This document shows positions 16,771 to 25,727 of a stretch of DNA of 64,000 nucleotides, in pieces. Numbering within the stretch: position 1 is the stretch's first letter; each line of letters begins with the position of its first letter. Location of the stretch: NCBI GenBank assembly GCA_023409535.1, contig JAEYGZ010000038.1, forward strand, positions 248,001 to 312,000, given 5' to 3'. Below the pieces are notes generated by a model. That model worked only from the letters and a program-made list of their open reading frames with translations. It was not told where the DNA came from and did no database searches. Origin of the DNA: Bacillota bacterium. Its GTDB lineage: Bacteria; Bacillota; Clostridia; Lachnospirales; Lachnospiraceae. A program made the position numbers and the translations under genes.

Positions 16771-18141
16771 TCAGGATTGCTGCGTCAGTGCCTTAGCCAG
16801 CGCAAGAAGTGTTTCCTTCTGATTGAGCTCGGGCTTTTCCAGAACCTCTTCCAGTAAATGGTTTAAGGTGTCGCCCAATGCTTTCCCGGGCTTTAATCCG
16901 AGGTCGATCAAGTCCCTGCCATTAATCTTTAATTCCTTAAGACTTACGCACTCACCGCCTGCAAGGATCTCCTGATAGAGCCGCTTCGCTTCTGCAAGGC
17001 GGTCATATTTCTCCTGGGTATGCTCAGGATTCTTTGCGGAGGTATCCGCGCGATTCACTTCAAATAACAGCTCCATGTAGTCCTTACCAATCTTGGAGGC
17101 AGCCTTGCGTATTCCGGCAGGGGTCAGTACAAAACGGTAATCATGCCAGCGAATCAGGTGAACCACCGCATCAAGGGTATCATTATCAAACTTCAACCGT
17201 CTTAAGATGTTCTTTGCAGTAAAAGACCCCTTCTCCTGGTGGCCGTAGAAATGGCTCTGACCATCCTTGCCCACACTGTGGGTATTCGGTTTTTCTATAT
17301 CATGGAGCAGCATCGTCCATCGGAGAATGGTTCTCTCCTTTGGGGGATAGCGGCCTTCTGACAGCTTCCCTGCCACTTCCTCAACCGCATGGATGGTATG
17401 CTCACCGACACTATAAATGTGGTGGATATTCTTTTGCTGCGTTGCCATCATTGCGTCAAATTCCGGGAGAACCACCTTTGTGATCCCCGCCTCGTAAAGC
17501 CTTCGAAGGCGGTCCGGATGATCTGACAGCAGCAGCTTCGTCAGCTCCGCACGAATGCGCTCCGCACTGATGTTGTTCAGCTTCTCAGCCTTATCCCGGA
17601 TGGCTTGCAGGGTTTGTTCCTCAATGGAAAAATCAAGCTGGGCAGAAAACCGCACTGCCCGGAGTATTCGCAGGGCATCCTCCTCAAAACGCTCCCCGGC
17701 GCTTCCGACACAGCGAATCACCTTTGCCTTTAAGTCCTCCATCCCCTCAAACAGATCAATCAAGCCTTCCTTTTCATTATATGCCATGGCATTGATGGTG
17801 AAATCCCTGCGCTTAAGATCCTCTGTCAGACTGGAGGTAAAGGAAACCTCCTTCGGATGGCGGTTATCCTCATATTCTCCGTCCAACCGGTAGGTAGTCA
17901 CTTCAAAATGCTCCGAATCTGTCAGCACGGTAACTGTCCCATGCTCAATCCCGGTATCCACCGTCCTGCGAAACAGCTTCTTGACTTCATAGGGGGTTGC
18001 AGAGGTGGTGATATCCCAGTCCTCCGGCTCCCTTCCCAGTAGCATGTCACGAACACAGCCGCCGACAGCATAGGCTTCATACCCGTGCCGCATCAGTTCT
18101 TCAATGATATCATTCACCTTATCGGGTATCGAAAATCTCAT
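16771..18141 (-). CDS. cca: CCA tRNA nucleotidyltransferase with HD domain
   Basis: 456 aa from the ATG at 18141 (MRFSIPDKVND), preceded by GGAGG. It adds or repairs the CCA end of tRNAs. The class II nucleotidyltransferase core is seen as AVGGCVRDMLLGR near residues 26-38 and the metal-binding DWDIT near 43; RRDFTINAMAYN near 113 and the RFSAQLDF/RAELTK regions follow. An HD domain (LLHDIEKP near 250) forms the central-to-C-terminal part, giving possible 2',3'-cyclic phosphatase or phosphodiesterase activity. It is monocistronic. Confidence 0.95.
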   Translation of the reverse strand: MRFSIPDKVNDIIEELMRHGYEAYAVGGCVRDMLLGREPEDWDITTSATPYEVKKLFRRTVDTGIEHGTVTVLTDSEHFEVTTYRLDGEYEDNRHPKEVSFTSSLTEDLKRRDFTINAMAYNEKEGLIDLFEGMEDLKAKVIRCVGSAGERFEEDALRILRAVRFSAQLDFSIEEQTLQAIRDKAEKLNNISAERIRAELTKLLLSDHPDRLRRLYEAGITKVVLPEFDAMMATQQKNIHHIYSVGEHTIHAVEEVAGKLSEGRYPPKERTILRWTMLLHDIEKPNTHSVGKDGQSHFYGHQEKGSFTAKNILRRLKFDNDTLDAVVHLIRWHDYRFVLTPAGIRKAASKIGKDYMELLFEVNRADTSAKNPEHTQEKYDRLAEAKRLYQEILAGGECVSLKELKINGRDLIDLGLKPGKALGDTLNHLLEEVLEKPELNQKETLLALAKALTQQS

Positions 18142-18191
18142 GGTCAGCCTCCGTTCCTTAAATCTATACCGATTATAGCAAAGCATGGTTC

Positions 18192-18240
18192 TTATTTCAA
18201 TCGAGATTATTATTTCGATCGAGATGATTATTTCGATGAT
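18192..18240. repeat. 18-bp direct repeat, about 2.7 copies
   Basis: The unit TTATTTCRATCGAGATKA occurs at 18192-18209 and 18210-18227, with a partial third copy from 18228. It lies between the cca start and the promoter of the 44-aa membrane peptide. Confidence 0.6.
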
Positions 18241-18261
18241 AACATCTAATTCATTCTTAAG

Positions 18262-18289
18262 TTGATTTTTCGAATACTTATCGTATAAT
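18262..18289 (+). promoter_or_regulatory. Candidate promoter of the 44-aa membrane peptide
   Basis: TTGATT, 16-nt spacer, TATAAT on the plus strand. It leaves an untranslated leader of about 150 nt that contains several short hairpins, including GTGC/GCAC near 18360. Confidence 0.45.
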
Positions 18290-18444
18290 TTACATATACC
18301 GGAAGCGGCGAATCAGATTACTGCCGGAGCTTTATCGATGAAACAGACAGTAAGGCTTGTGCTGCCTCCGCACGACTTGGCTGTTTTAAAGCAGTGCACG
18401 AAGTACATATCATCCTATGATTGAAGTGGAGGTGTTTTGAAGTT

Positions 18445-18579
18445 ATGTCTATGGTCTTAGGCTCCTTGTTGGCTTTTATTCCCATTATAGCTAGCATTCT
18501 TCTGTTTATTATGGTTGTTTATGCATTATACCTTGCGATTATTGCATTGCGTATCTATATCAGCAAGAATCGTATGTGA
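18445..18579 (+). CDS. Small 44-aa membrane peptide
   Basis: The reading frame encodes a peptide starting MSMVLGSLLAFIPIIASI and ending in RIYISKNRM. It has one long hydrophobic helix (about 4-36) and a short basic tail, so it is predicted to be inserted with the C-terminus in the cytoplasm. GGAGG lies 12 bp before the ATG, which is a little far. It has its own promoter with a long leader, and a strong terminator starts 43 bp after the stop codon, which together define a complete small transcription unit. No family is recognised; a type I toxin-like or membrane-complex peptide is possible. Confidence 0.6.
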   Translation: MSMVLGSLLAFIPIIASILLFIMVVYALYLAIIALRIYISKNRM

Positions 18580-18621
18580 TTGTAATTCAACTCGCACTAT
18601 GCTTATTATTCTGTTACAAAA

Positions 18622-18677
18622 CAGGACTGCTGAAGAAGTGCTTTCCGGTATCCGGAAGTGTTTCTGCAGCAGTCCTG
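18622..18677. terminator. Strong bidirectional terminator
   Basis: CAGGACTGCTG (18622-18632) pairs with CAGCAGTCCTG (18667-18677), with an inner TTCCGG/CCGGAA stem. CTTTTCTT follows on the plus strand and GTTTTGT on the minus strand. It serves both the membrane peptide and proS, which converge here. Confidence 0.85.
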
Positions 18678-18701
18678 CTTTTCTTATCTAAATCGTACCA
18701 A

Positions 18702-20135
18702 TTAATATGCTTTACCCCAGTAAGTCATTACCTTTGCCGGCTTACCGCAGCATACACAGGTATCTGCAAGATGTTCCTGCTCAAAAGGCATACAACGGGA
18801 GGTGGCACCGGTCTTCTCTTTGATTTCCTTCTCGCAGGCCTCATCCTGGCACCACATTGCCTTAACAAAGCCGGGCTTCTCAGCGATGGTCTTCTCGAAT
18901 TCTTCCATGGTGGCAGCGACATAGGTATGACTGTCACGATGCGCTCTTGCTCTCTCAAGCATATCGGACTGCATCTTCTCAAGGATCTCTCCTGCCTTTA
19001 CCTCAATCTCCTCCAGAGATACCACCATCTTCTCTCTGGTGTCTCTTCTTACCACAACAGCCTGGTTTGCCTCAATGTCCTTGGGTCCGATTTCAATACG
19101 GATCGGTATACCGCGCATTTCCTGCTCGCTGAATTTCCAGCCGGGGCTCTTATCGGAATCATCTACTTTCACCTTAAAGGAAGAAAGCTTCTCCTTTAAC
19201 TCGAAGGCCTTATCAAGAACACCCTCCTTGTTCTGCTGTATAGGGATAATCATAATCTGGGTAGGTGCAATTCCGGGGGGCAGCACTAAGCCGCTGTCAT
19301 CGCCGTGTACCATGATGATCGCGCCGATAATTCTGGTGGACATACCCCAGGAGGTCTGGTGAACATACTGCAGGGTATTGTTCTTATCCGTATATTTAAT
19401 GTCAAATGCATGTGCAAATCCATCGCCAAAGTTATGGCTGGTACCGGACTGCAGCGCCTTGCCGTCATGCATCAGCGCCTCGATGGTATAGGTAGCATGG
19501 GCTCCTGCAAACTTCTCCTTCTCGGATTTGCGTCCTTTAATCATAGGGATGGCAAGTACTCTCTCACAAAAGTCCGCGTACACGTTAAGCATCTGGATGG
19601 TTCTTTCCTCTGCTTCCTCTGCGGTAGCATGTGCGGTATGACCCTCCTGCCATAAAAATTCCATGGAGCGGAGGAAGGGTCTGGTGGTTTTCTCCCAACG
19701 AACGACGGAGCACCACTGGTTATATAACTTCGGAAGATCTCTGTGGGACTGAATGATCTTGGAATATAAATCGCAGAACAGGGTCTCCGAGGTAGGTCTG
19801 ACACACATCCTCTCCTGAAGCGCTTCTCCGCCGCCATGGGTTACCCAGGCAACCTCCGGTGCAAAGCCTTCCACATGATCCTTCTCCTTCTGTAATAAGC
19901 TCTCCGGAATAAACATGGGCATATACACATTCTCCACTCCGGTCGCTTTAAAGTCGGCATCCAGCTGACTCTGGATATTCTCCCAGATCGCATAGCCCAG
20001 AGGACGTAAAATCATACAGCCTCTGATGCTGGAGTACTCAATTAGCTCCGCCTTCTTTACAACATCCGTGTACCACTGGGCGAAGTCCGTTTCCATTGAG
20101 GTAATCGCCTCAACCAGCTTCTTATCCTGTGCCAT
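18702..20135 (-). CDS. proS: Prolyl-tRNA synthetase, short (archaeal/eukaryote-like) type
   Basis: 477 aa, class II synthetase of the short ProS type without the editing insertion found in the ~570-aa bacterial form. Motif 1 lies near MILRPLGYAIWENIQ; motif 2 near RPTSETLFCDLYSK and RWEKTTRPFLRSMEFLWQEGHT; motif 3 near HGDDSGLVLPPGIAP. The anticodon-binding domain follows, and the C-terminal zinc-type domain shows Cys pairs CQDEACEKE, then CVCCGK, ending in KAY. It charges tRNA-Pro. Start supported by AAAGGAG. It is controlled by the T-box leader upstream. Confidence 0.97.
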   Translation of the reverse strand: MAQDKKLVEAITSMETDFAQWYTDVVKKAELIEYSSIRGCMILRPLGYAIWENIQSQLDADFKATGVENVYMPMFIPESLLQKEKDHVEGFAPEVAWVTHGGGEALQERMCVRPTSETLFCDLYSKIIQSHRDLPKLYNQWCSVVRWEKTTRPFLRSMEFLWQEGHTAHATAEEAEERTIQMLNVYADFCERVLAIPMIKGRKSEKEKFAGAHATYTIEALMHDGKALQSGTSHNFGDGFAHAFDIKYTDKNNTLQYVHQTSWGMSTRIIGAIIMVHGDDSGLVLPPGIAPTQIMIIPIQQNKEGVLDKAFELKEKLSSFKVKVDDSDKSPGWKFSEQEMRGIPIRIEIGPKDIEANQAVVVRRDTREKMVVSLEEIEVKAGEILEKMQSDMLERARAHRDSHTYVAATMEEFEKTIAEKPGFVKAMWCQDEACEKEIKEKTGATSRCMPFEQEHLADTCVCCGKPAKVMTYWGKAY

Positions 20136-20227
20136 AATTCTCTCTCCTTTAAATGATTTACGATATTTCTTACTTCTGACCTCATTATGCTGCCATATAC
20201 GGATATTCCGGCTTTCAATATTCTAAG

Positions 20228-20490
20228 CAACAAAAAAGCCCTTCTATCCGCAAGGGACCGAAAGACTCGGCGGTACCACCCTAATTAACTGCCGGTAATG
20301 CTGACAGTTCTCTTTGTCATCGTTAACGCCAATGCTACGTTGTATTTCGGGGAGTTCATCTGCTCCTTTCATACAAGGCTCCGAGGCCGGTTCAACAAGA
20401 TCAGTATGAGAAGCTCTCACCGGTACTTCCCTCTCTGGGATACGATTCTTATCTACTATTCCTCTTCAACACCAAAATAAATTGCTTAAG
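20228..20490 (-). promoter_or_regulatory. T-box riboswitch of proS
   Basis: Minus-strand leader. The universal T-box sequence GGGTGGTACCGC is clear at about 20271-20283, followed by a CCCTT/AAGGG terminator hairpin and a T-run (about 20232-20256). Stem I contains the conserved AGAGAGGGAAG block (about 20428-20440). In the 3' half of stem I, GAA-CCG-GCC places a candidate specifier codon CCG (proline) at 20388-20390, matching the downstream gene. Uncharged tRNA-Pro should pair there and favour readthrough. Confidence 0.93.
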
Positions 20491-20497
20491 TTATTTC

Positions 20498-20526
20498 ATT
20501 CTATGCCAGATTATCATCTTTGTCAA
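20498..20526 (-). promoter_or_regulatory. Sigma-A promoter of the proS leader
   Basis: Minus strand TTGACA, 17-nt spacer, TAGAAT, placed just before the T-box leader. Confidence 0.75.
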
Positions 20527-20604
20527 GGGGCACGGATTCACATCTTATAATCCATAGTATTCGGCCGAAACCATTCCAGTCCCTTGTTCCGTTTAATTTT
20601 ATGA

Positions 20605-20633
20605 TTGACAATACAGCCTCCCATCAGTATAAT
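20605..20633 (+). promoter_or_regulatory. Consensus promoter of the ABC exporter operon
   Basis: Perfect TTGACA and TATAAT hexamers with a 17-nt spacer. Initiation near 20640 puts the 20656-20685 palindrome at roughly +16 to +45. Confidence 0.85.
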
Positions 20634-20655
20634 CCCCGTAACTTAAAAACCAGTT

Positions 20656-20685
20656 GTTTTGATTAACCATATCGTTAATCAAAAC
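20656..20685. promoter_or_regulatory. Palindromic operator of the ABC exporter operon
   Basis: Perfect 12-bp arms GTTTTGATTAAC and GTTAATCAAAAC with a 6-nt spacer, between the promoter and the ribosome site of the first gene. The last gene of the operon encodes an ArsR-type regulator, so autorepression is likely. Confidence 0.7.
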
Positions 20686-20705
20686 CAAAAACAGGAGGAA
20701 CTTTT

Positions 20706-21518
20706 ATGAACTTTAAGGTTTTACGGGGTACACTAAAAAAGGATCTGCTGACAAAATTCCGGGCGTATCCCATCGATTTCTTCATTGGTAATGTCTTAAC
20801 ATCCTTTTATACCATTTTGGGTGCTTACCTGATGTATAAGCTGCTGTTTGAAAAGAATATGGATACAAACTTTACTTCCTTCGCCGGCACCAATGACTAT
20901 ATGAGTTATGTTCTGACAGGCACTTTGACCTATATCTTTGTCGTAAGAACCTGCCTTAATGTCAGCAGAAGCTTAATCACAGAATTAAGGGAAGGGACTC
21001 TGGAGAGCCTGATGCTGGCTCCTTTTCGCAGAGTAGAGTACTTTCTTGGGAATATGCTGGTTCAAACAGTGACAACAACCTTGGAGGTGCTCCTCTCCCT
21101 GCTGGTTGCTCTGCCCTTCGGCGTCAGCTTTACTCATTTTAATTTATCGGGATTTCTTGCAGCGGCAATGGCTGCGCTTTATTCCTTTTTTGGGCTGTCC
21201 ATGTTACTCGGTTGTATCATGCTATATACCCGGGACACTTACATATCCCAGAACACCCTGTTCGCATTCTTGTTCCTGGTCTGCGGAATTACCTTTCCGA
21301 CACAGTATCTTCCCCTATGGCTCAGAGGCATTGCAGATTTTATTCCGATTACCGGTACAGTAGCACTGATTCGCAATTCTGCGCTGCTGGGGATGGGAAT
21401 CGGTTCTTTGGCACCCTTGCTATTCAAGGTTTTGGCCTTAAGTACAGTCTATCTTCTGACGGGCTTTCTGGTTATGAGAAAATGTGAGCAGTCGGCACTT
21501 GAAAAAATATTCGGTTAA
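20706..21518 (+). CDS. ABC-2 type exporter permease (first of two)
   Basis: 270 aa with six predicted membrane helices. The ABC-2 permease signature region is around LREGTLESLMLAPFRR (residues 97-112) and the late FPTQYLPLWLRGIADFIP segment. It is translated from ATG with AGGAGG upstream and is the first gene of a four-gene operon with the ATPase, a second permease and an ArsR regulator. The two permeases likely form a heterodimeric channel. The substrate is unknown; small hydrophobic toxicants, antibiotics or lipids are typical for this class. Confidence 0.88.
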   Translation: MNFKVLRGTLKKDLLTKFRAYPIDFFIGNVLTSFYTILGAYLMYKLLFEKNMDTNFTSFAGTNDYMSYVLTGTLTYIFVVRTCLNVSRSLITELREGTLESLMLAPFRRVEYFLGNMLVQTVTTTLEVLLSLLVALPFGVSFTHFNLSGFLAAAMAALYSFFGLSMLLGCIMLYTRDTYISQNTLFAFLFLVCGITFPTQYLPLWLRGIADFIPITGTVALIRNSALLGMGIGSLAPLLFKVLALSTVYLLTGFLVMRKCEQSALEKIFG

Positions 21519-21528
21519 GGAGGCTATT

Positions 21529-22503
21529 ATGATCAAAGCAGAACATTTAAAAAAAACCTTCCAGGTAAAGGCAGGTAAGGGATTAAAACGGGAGAAGAAG
21601 CTTGTGGAAGCAGTAAAGGATGTATCCTTGCAGATTGAGCGGGGAAAGATTGTCGGACTGCTTGGAATTAACGGTGCAGGCAAGACGACCACCATAAAGA
21701 TGCTGACAACTCTCCTTGCACCCTCCTCCGGTACCTACTTCATGGACAACGTTGATGCGGTGAACCATCCGATGGAGATAAAACAGCGGATCAATATGAT
21801 TGCCGGAGGGGAGCGGATGATCTACTGGCGCCTCACCGCTTATGAGAACCTGTGGTATTACGGTCAGCTTTATAATGTTGCAAATGCCGTATTAAAAGAA
21901 AGAATTAATGAATTATTAAAGCTTGTGGGCCTGGAAGGAAAGCATAATATACCGGTAGAAACCTTTTCAAAGGGAATGAAGCAACGACTTCAGATTGCCA
22001 GAGGGCTGATCAATGATCCGGAATATTTATTTCTGGATGAACCCACCATCGGCTTGGATGCCGTTGTGTCGCAAGAGCTGCGCGGTCATATCAAGCATCT
22101 CGCCAGGGAAAACAACAAAGGAATACTTCTGACCTCACACTATATGAAAGAAATCGAAGAACTCTGTGATTATATTTACATTCTGAACGATGGTGTCTTA
22201 ATCAAGCAGGGAACCGCCAGGGAGCTGGCTGCGGATACCTTTCGCCGGAAGAATTATGTATTAAAGCTTTATGAGCAAAAGGATAATTTATTGTCCAGCC
22301 TTGACGATAACCTGAAACTTTTTGACCCTACTGTCCGGGTATATACGGATAATGACCGTATCATCATAGACAGTAATGAAAATATCTCGCTGGAGCTGTC
22401 TAAGCTTTGTACTCAGGAAGGCCTGTTCATCCGGGAAATGTATGAGCGGGAACCGCAGCTGGAGGATACGATAATTAAGCTTTCCCGGGAGGTGTCTGCA
22501 TGA
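21529..22503 (+). CDS. ABC exporter ATP-binding protein
   Basis: 324 aa from the ATG at 21529, which follows TAAGGAGG; an in-frame ATG 45 bp upstream lies inside the permease gene and lacks such a site. Walker A GINGAGKTT near residue 45, signature motif FSKGMKQRLQIARG near 148, Walker B FLDEPTIGLD near 173 and the switch His in LLTSHY are all intact. The C-terminal ~90 residues form the extra domain seen in DrrA/CcmA-type exporters. It powers the flanking permeases. Its stop overlaps the second permease start by 4 bp. Confidence 0.95.
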   Translation: MIKAEHLKKTFQVKAGKGLKREKKLVEAVKDVSLQIERGKIVGLLGINGAGKTTTIKMLTTLLAPSSGTYFMDNVDAVNHPMEIKQRINMIAGGERMIYWRLTAYENLWYYGQLYNVANAVLKERINELLKLVGLEGKHNIPVETFSKGMKQRLQIARGLINDPEYLFLDEPTIGLDAVVSQELRGHIKHLARENNKGILLTSHYMKEIEELCDYIYILNDGVLIKQGTARELAADTFRRKNYVLKLYEQKDNLLSSLDDNLKLFDPTVRVYTDNDRIIIDSNENISLELSKLCTQEGLFIREMYEREPQLEDTIIKLSREVSA

Positions 22504-23309
22504 AAGCATTTCTAAAAACACTAAATGCCGAGATAAAAAAACAGCATAGGAACTATTTTTATTCCAGAACAATTTACATCTCCTTATTCCTATGGCCTGT
22601 ACTGAGCTTTATCACAACCAATTACAGTTTTAAAGCCTTTGATCTTACCAAGAGTAGAATACCTTACATTACCCCGGATAATGTGGTAGTATATCTATTA
22701 CTGGGATATATGTGCATGAGCTTCTTCCGGTCACTGGTACAATCAGCCTGGCGCTTCTCCTTTGAACGGTTTCACGGAACATTGGAATTAATATTTCTAT
22801 CCCCGGGAAACCGGGCAGCCGTCCTGCTTGGCAATGCGGTGTCCTCCTTGTTTGAGAGTGTTGCTGTTATTGTTGTATTTACGGTTTCCGTTCTGGTCTT
22901 AAAAGCCGAGGTATTAAACGTACAACTGCTGCCCTGCATCGCAGTGTTTCTTCTTGTGACCTGCATGGCTGTGGTTTGGGGAATGTTTCTCAATTCCTTA
23001 TTCTTATTCTCACGGGATACAAACTTTTTATATACCGTTTTAGAAGAGCCTATGGAGATTTTCTCCGGCGTGAAGGTTCCTGTTACCCTATTCCCGCTTT
23101 GGGCAAAGGTAATCGGTGCCGTATTCCCCCTAACCTATGCCATTGAGGCTGTCCGAAGAATTATGCTGATGGAAAGCTCCTTATATGAGGTGCGTACTTT
23201 TATACTAATCGGCCTTGTGATCATTGTCGTACTTCTATTTGCCATCAGCAGAATCCTGCGAATTGTTGAAAAGCATATCCGGGTAACCGGAAACCTTACG
23301 TTATTTTAG
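22500..23309 (+). CDS. ABC-2 type exporter permease (second of two)
   Basis: 269 aa, six predicted membrane helices. The region FERFHGTLELIFLSPGNR (residues 89-106) is the ABC-2 counterpart of the LREGTLESLMLAPFRR block in the first permease, so the two are diverged paralogues. GGAGG precedes the ATG and the start overlaps the ATPase stop (ATGA). It partners the first permease. Confidence 0.88.
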   Translation: MKAFLKTLNAEIKKQHRNYFYSRTIYISLFLWPVLSFITTNYSFKAFDLTKSRIPYITPDNVVVYLLLGYMCMSFFRSLVQSAWRFSFERFHGTLELIFLSPGNRAAVLLGNAVSSLFESVAVIVVFTVSVLVLKAEVLNVQLLPCIAVFLLVTCMAVVWGMFLNSLFLFSRDTNFLYTVLEEPMEIFSGVKVPVTLFPLWAKVIGAVFPLTYAIEAVRRIMLMESSLYEVRTFILIGLVIIVVLLFAISRILRIVEKHIRVTGNLTLF

Positions 23310-23365
23310 GATCCTCTAATCAATGAACTATAACATTTATTAAATAATATTTAACGGAGGCAGGT

Positions 23366-24322
23366 ATGTACATCGGTTTATGCTACGATAAGGAAATCCG
23401 GGGAGAATTCAGCTATTCTTCCCTATTTGAGATGCTTGCCTCCATGCATGTGATTGTAAAACCGGAGCATCATCTGGATAGAACACATTGGATCCAGAAG
23501 GTAATGGCTGATCTTCCGGAAGAGCTGATAGAGGCAATCAGAAATTTAGGCGACATTACAGATGAATGGCTAATTATTATGGACTTTACTCATGAAAGCC
23601 CCTACGCCGATTTGAACATCCCCGATGTTCTGGCGGAGCTTGATAAGCTGGATTTGTCCCGGTGGAGCGAGCTTTTTCGCCATTATAACAAGAGCATCAC
23701 ACAGGAAGAGAAGAACCATATTGTCAGTGTAATGAAGGAATATTATGAGCTTCTTTTCCAATATGAGATTGCTTATCTGCAGCCATTTTTAATTCGTATC
23801 ATGAGAAAGGAGCTGGAGCGCTGCAAAGAAGAAGGGCTCTTCCAACGGATTAATCAATACCACCAACGACTCATTGCGGATCATAAGAATATCATATTCC
23901 TTAAGAACAAGGAATACCGCTATAACCCTGCCGAATTGAATAAAATTGTCGTCAGGGCCAGTACTTTCATCAGCCCGCACCTGTTAATGCATGAGGAAAT
24001 GGGTACCTTATACATCACCATGCTGGTAGCGGTGGAGGAAAAAAAGGATATTGTTCCCTCAGATTTAACCGGCCTGCTGAAGGCGCTTTCCGACGAGACC
24101 CGTCTGCAGATTCTCCATGCGATACACAAAAAGCCAGCTTCCACCCAGAGCCTGGCCATCAGACTTAAAATAACGGAGGCCGGAATTTCAAAGCACTTAA
24201 GGATACTGCATAATGCAGGTCTGGTCAGCAAAAAGAGACAGGGAAATTATATCTTATATCAACTGGAGAAAACAGCCGTTGATTTTCTTCCGTATAGGCT
24301 ATATGAGTACATTCTGAGGTAA
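23366..24322 (+). CDS. ArsR-type winged-helix regulator with a large N-terminal domain
   Basis: 318 aa. Residues 1 to about 215 form a helical domain of the type found in DUF5937-like regulators. The C-terminal 95 residues are an ArsR winged helix: LKALSDETRLQILHAI near 228, the recognition helix in ITEAGISKHLRILHNAGLV near 265, and the wing KRQGNYILYQLE. There is no CxC metal-binding motif, so metal sensing is unlikely. It is the last gene of the exporter operon, 56 bp after the second permease, and probably represses the operon through the 20656-20685 palindrome; the N-terminal domain would bind the inducer. Confidence 0.85.
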   Translation: MYIGLCYDKEIRGEFSYSSLFEMLASMHVIVKPEHHLDRTHWIQKVMADLPEELIEAIRNLGDITDEWLIIMDFTHESPYADLNIPDVLAELDKLDLSRWSELFRHYNKSITQEEKNHIVSVMKEYYELLFQYEIAYLQPFLIRIMRKELERCKEEGLFQRINQYHQRLIADHKNIIFLKNKEYRYNPAELNKIVVRASTFISPHLLMHEEMGTLYITMLVAVEEKKDIVPSDLTGLLKALSDETRLQILHAIHKKPASTQSLAIRLKITEAGISKHLRILHNAGLVSKKRQGNYILYQLEKTAVDFLPYRLYEYILR

Positions 24323-24386
24323 CAAAATGCCAAGCTGAAACGTCGTAATTACGTAACCTGCGCAATACAACCTGCTTGACATTTTG
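24323..24386. terminator. Terminator between convergent genes
   Basis: CAAAATGcCAAGC (24323-24335) pairs with GCTTGaCATTTTG (24374-24386), one internal mismatch, with the small palindrome CGTAATTACG in the loop. T-rich sequence follows on both sides. Confidence 0.55.
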
Positions 24387-24394
24387 AAGCTTCT

Positions 24395-25687
24395 TTATTC
24401 TATCAGCCTGATCAGCCTGCTCTCATGCGGCTGCAGACAGAAAGCCATAAACGCATCATAGTGACCCAGTTCTTTCTTGCTCCAGACATCTACGGCCCTT
24501 TTCTTATCCCTTATCCCAAGCTCCTCTAAGATCACTCCAACCACTCTTGCTTCCTCATTCAGATTAAATAATCCAAGATAAATCTGACCTTCCCTGCCTT
24601 CGGCTGCCCATACCGGACAGTCATCCCTTCTGGAATGCTCACGATTCTTAAGGGAATGCTGATTGATATCAATCACCTCCTGATTGGTGATCAGTCCAAG
24701 GGAGAACTCATCCAGATCTGTCAGCTCGCAGCCTAAGACCAGCGGAGAGCGGCTCATGGCCCATAAGTTCATCATGGTATACTGTTCCGTCCCGGTAAAT
24801 CTGGTAAATCGCGTGGGGTTATAGTCCGCATTGGTGCGCACACAAAGATGGCCGATGGGAATCATATCCGCATCGGGAAAATGCCCCGGCCCCATATATG
24901 GATTCCAATCCTTCATCAAACCAAACTGCTTATAGAGAAGCCCCCATTCATCCCAGAAGTCATTGGAGACACGCCATAGATTAAGGTTCTCCACGCAATG
25001 CTCTGCCGCCTCCAAAGGGGTGTCCCCCGGAGAAGCGGAGAATACAATTGCCCTCCCGGATGCATCAATTGCCCTGCGAAGCAGCTCAATCTCTTCCCTG
25101 CGGTAGTTCGGTGCAGCCAGATCGTCCACCTTTATGTAATCAACTCCCCATTCACAGTACAGCTCAATCAATGAATCATAATAAGCCTGTGCCGTCGGCT
25201 TTGCCCTGCCGGAAGAATCCCTTCCGGTATTCATTCCATACATATCCTGATTCCATAAGCACACATTATGGCCGTCTGCAGCGTCTCTTGCCGTATCATC
25301 CGTTCCTTTCACGGGCGTGTTCTGATAGACTGCCTGTCTGGGGATCCCCCGCATGATATGAATTCCGAATTTTAATCCAAGAGAGTGAATATAATCTGAG
25401 AGCGGACGAAAGCCTCTCCCCTCCTTTGCGCTGGGGAAACGATTCACCGCCGGAATCAGGCGCCCGTACTCATCCATACAGAGAAGCGCCAGATTGTGAT
25501 ATTCGGTACCGGAGGCCTGGGGTTCATACCACTGGATATCTGCTACAATATATTCCCAACCGTATTTTCGCAGATTCTTAGCCATATATTCGGCATTGTT
25601 GCGAATCTCCTGTTCGTTGACACTGGCGCCGTAGCAGTCCCAGCTGTTCCAGCCCATAGGAGGAGTGAATGCAAATTCGTTCTTCAT
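24395..25687 (-). CDS. Alpha-galactosidase, GH27 family
   Basis: 430 aa, no signal peptide, so probably intracellular. The family opening TPPMGWNSWDCYG (residues 8-20) and YIVADIQWYE are intact. The catalytic nucleophile is the first Asp of YIKVDDLA near residue 180 and the acid/base Asp is in RVSNDFWDEW near 240; the NLWAMSRSPLVLGCEL segment also fits. It should release alpha-galactosyl residues from oligosaccharides such as melibiose or galactomannan fragments; the related GH27 alpha-N-acetylgalactosaminidase or isomaltodextranase specificities cannot be excluded. No sugar transporter is adjacent. Confidence 0.93.
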   Translation of the reverse strand: MKNEFAFTPPMGWNSWDCYGASVNEQEIRNNAEYMAKNLRKYGWEYIVADIQWYEPQASGTEYHNLALLCMDEYGRLIPAVNRFPSAKEGRGFRPLSDYIHSLGLKFGIHIMRGIPRQAVYQNTPVKGTDDTARDAADGHNVCLWNQDMYGMNTGRDSSGRAKPTAQAYYDSLIELYCEWGVDYIKVDDLAAPNYRREEIELLRRAIDASGRAIVFSASPGDTPLEAAEHCVENLNLWRVSNDFWDEWGLLYKQFGLMKDWNPYMGPGHFPDADMIPIGHLCVRTNADYNPTRFTRFTGTEQYTMMNLWAMSRSPLVLGCELTDLDEFSLGLITNQEVIDINQHSLKNREHSRRDDCPVWAAEGREGQIYLGLFNLNEEARVVGVILEELGIRDKKRAVDVWSKKELGHYDAFMAFCLQPHESRLIRLIE

Positions 25688-25727
25688 GAGAATACCCTGC
25701 CTTTATTTAATTTAATAATTTAGTTTT

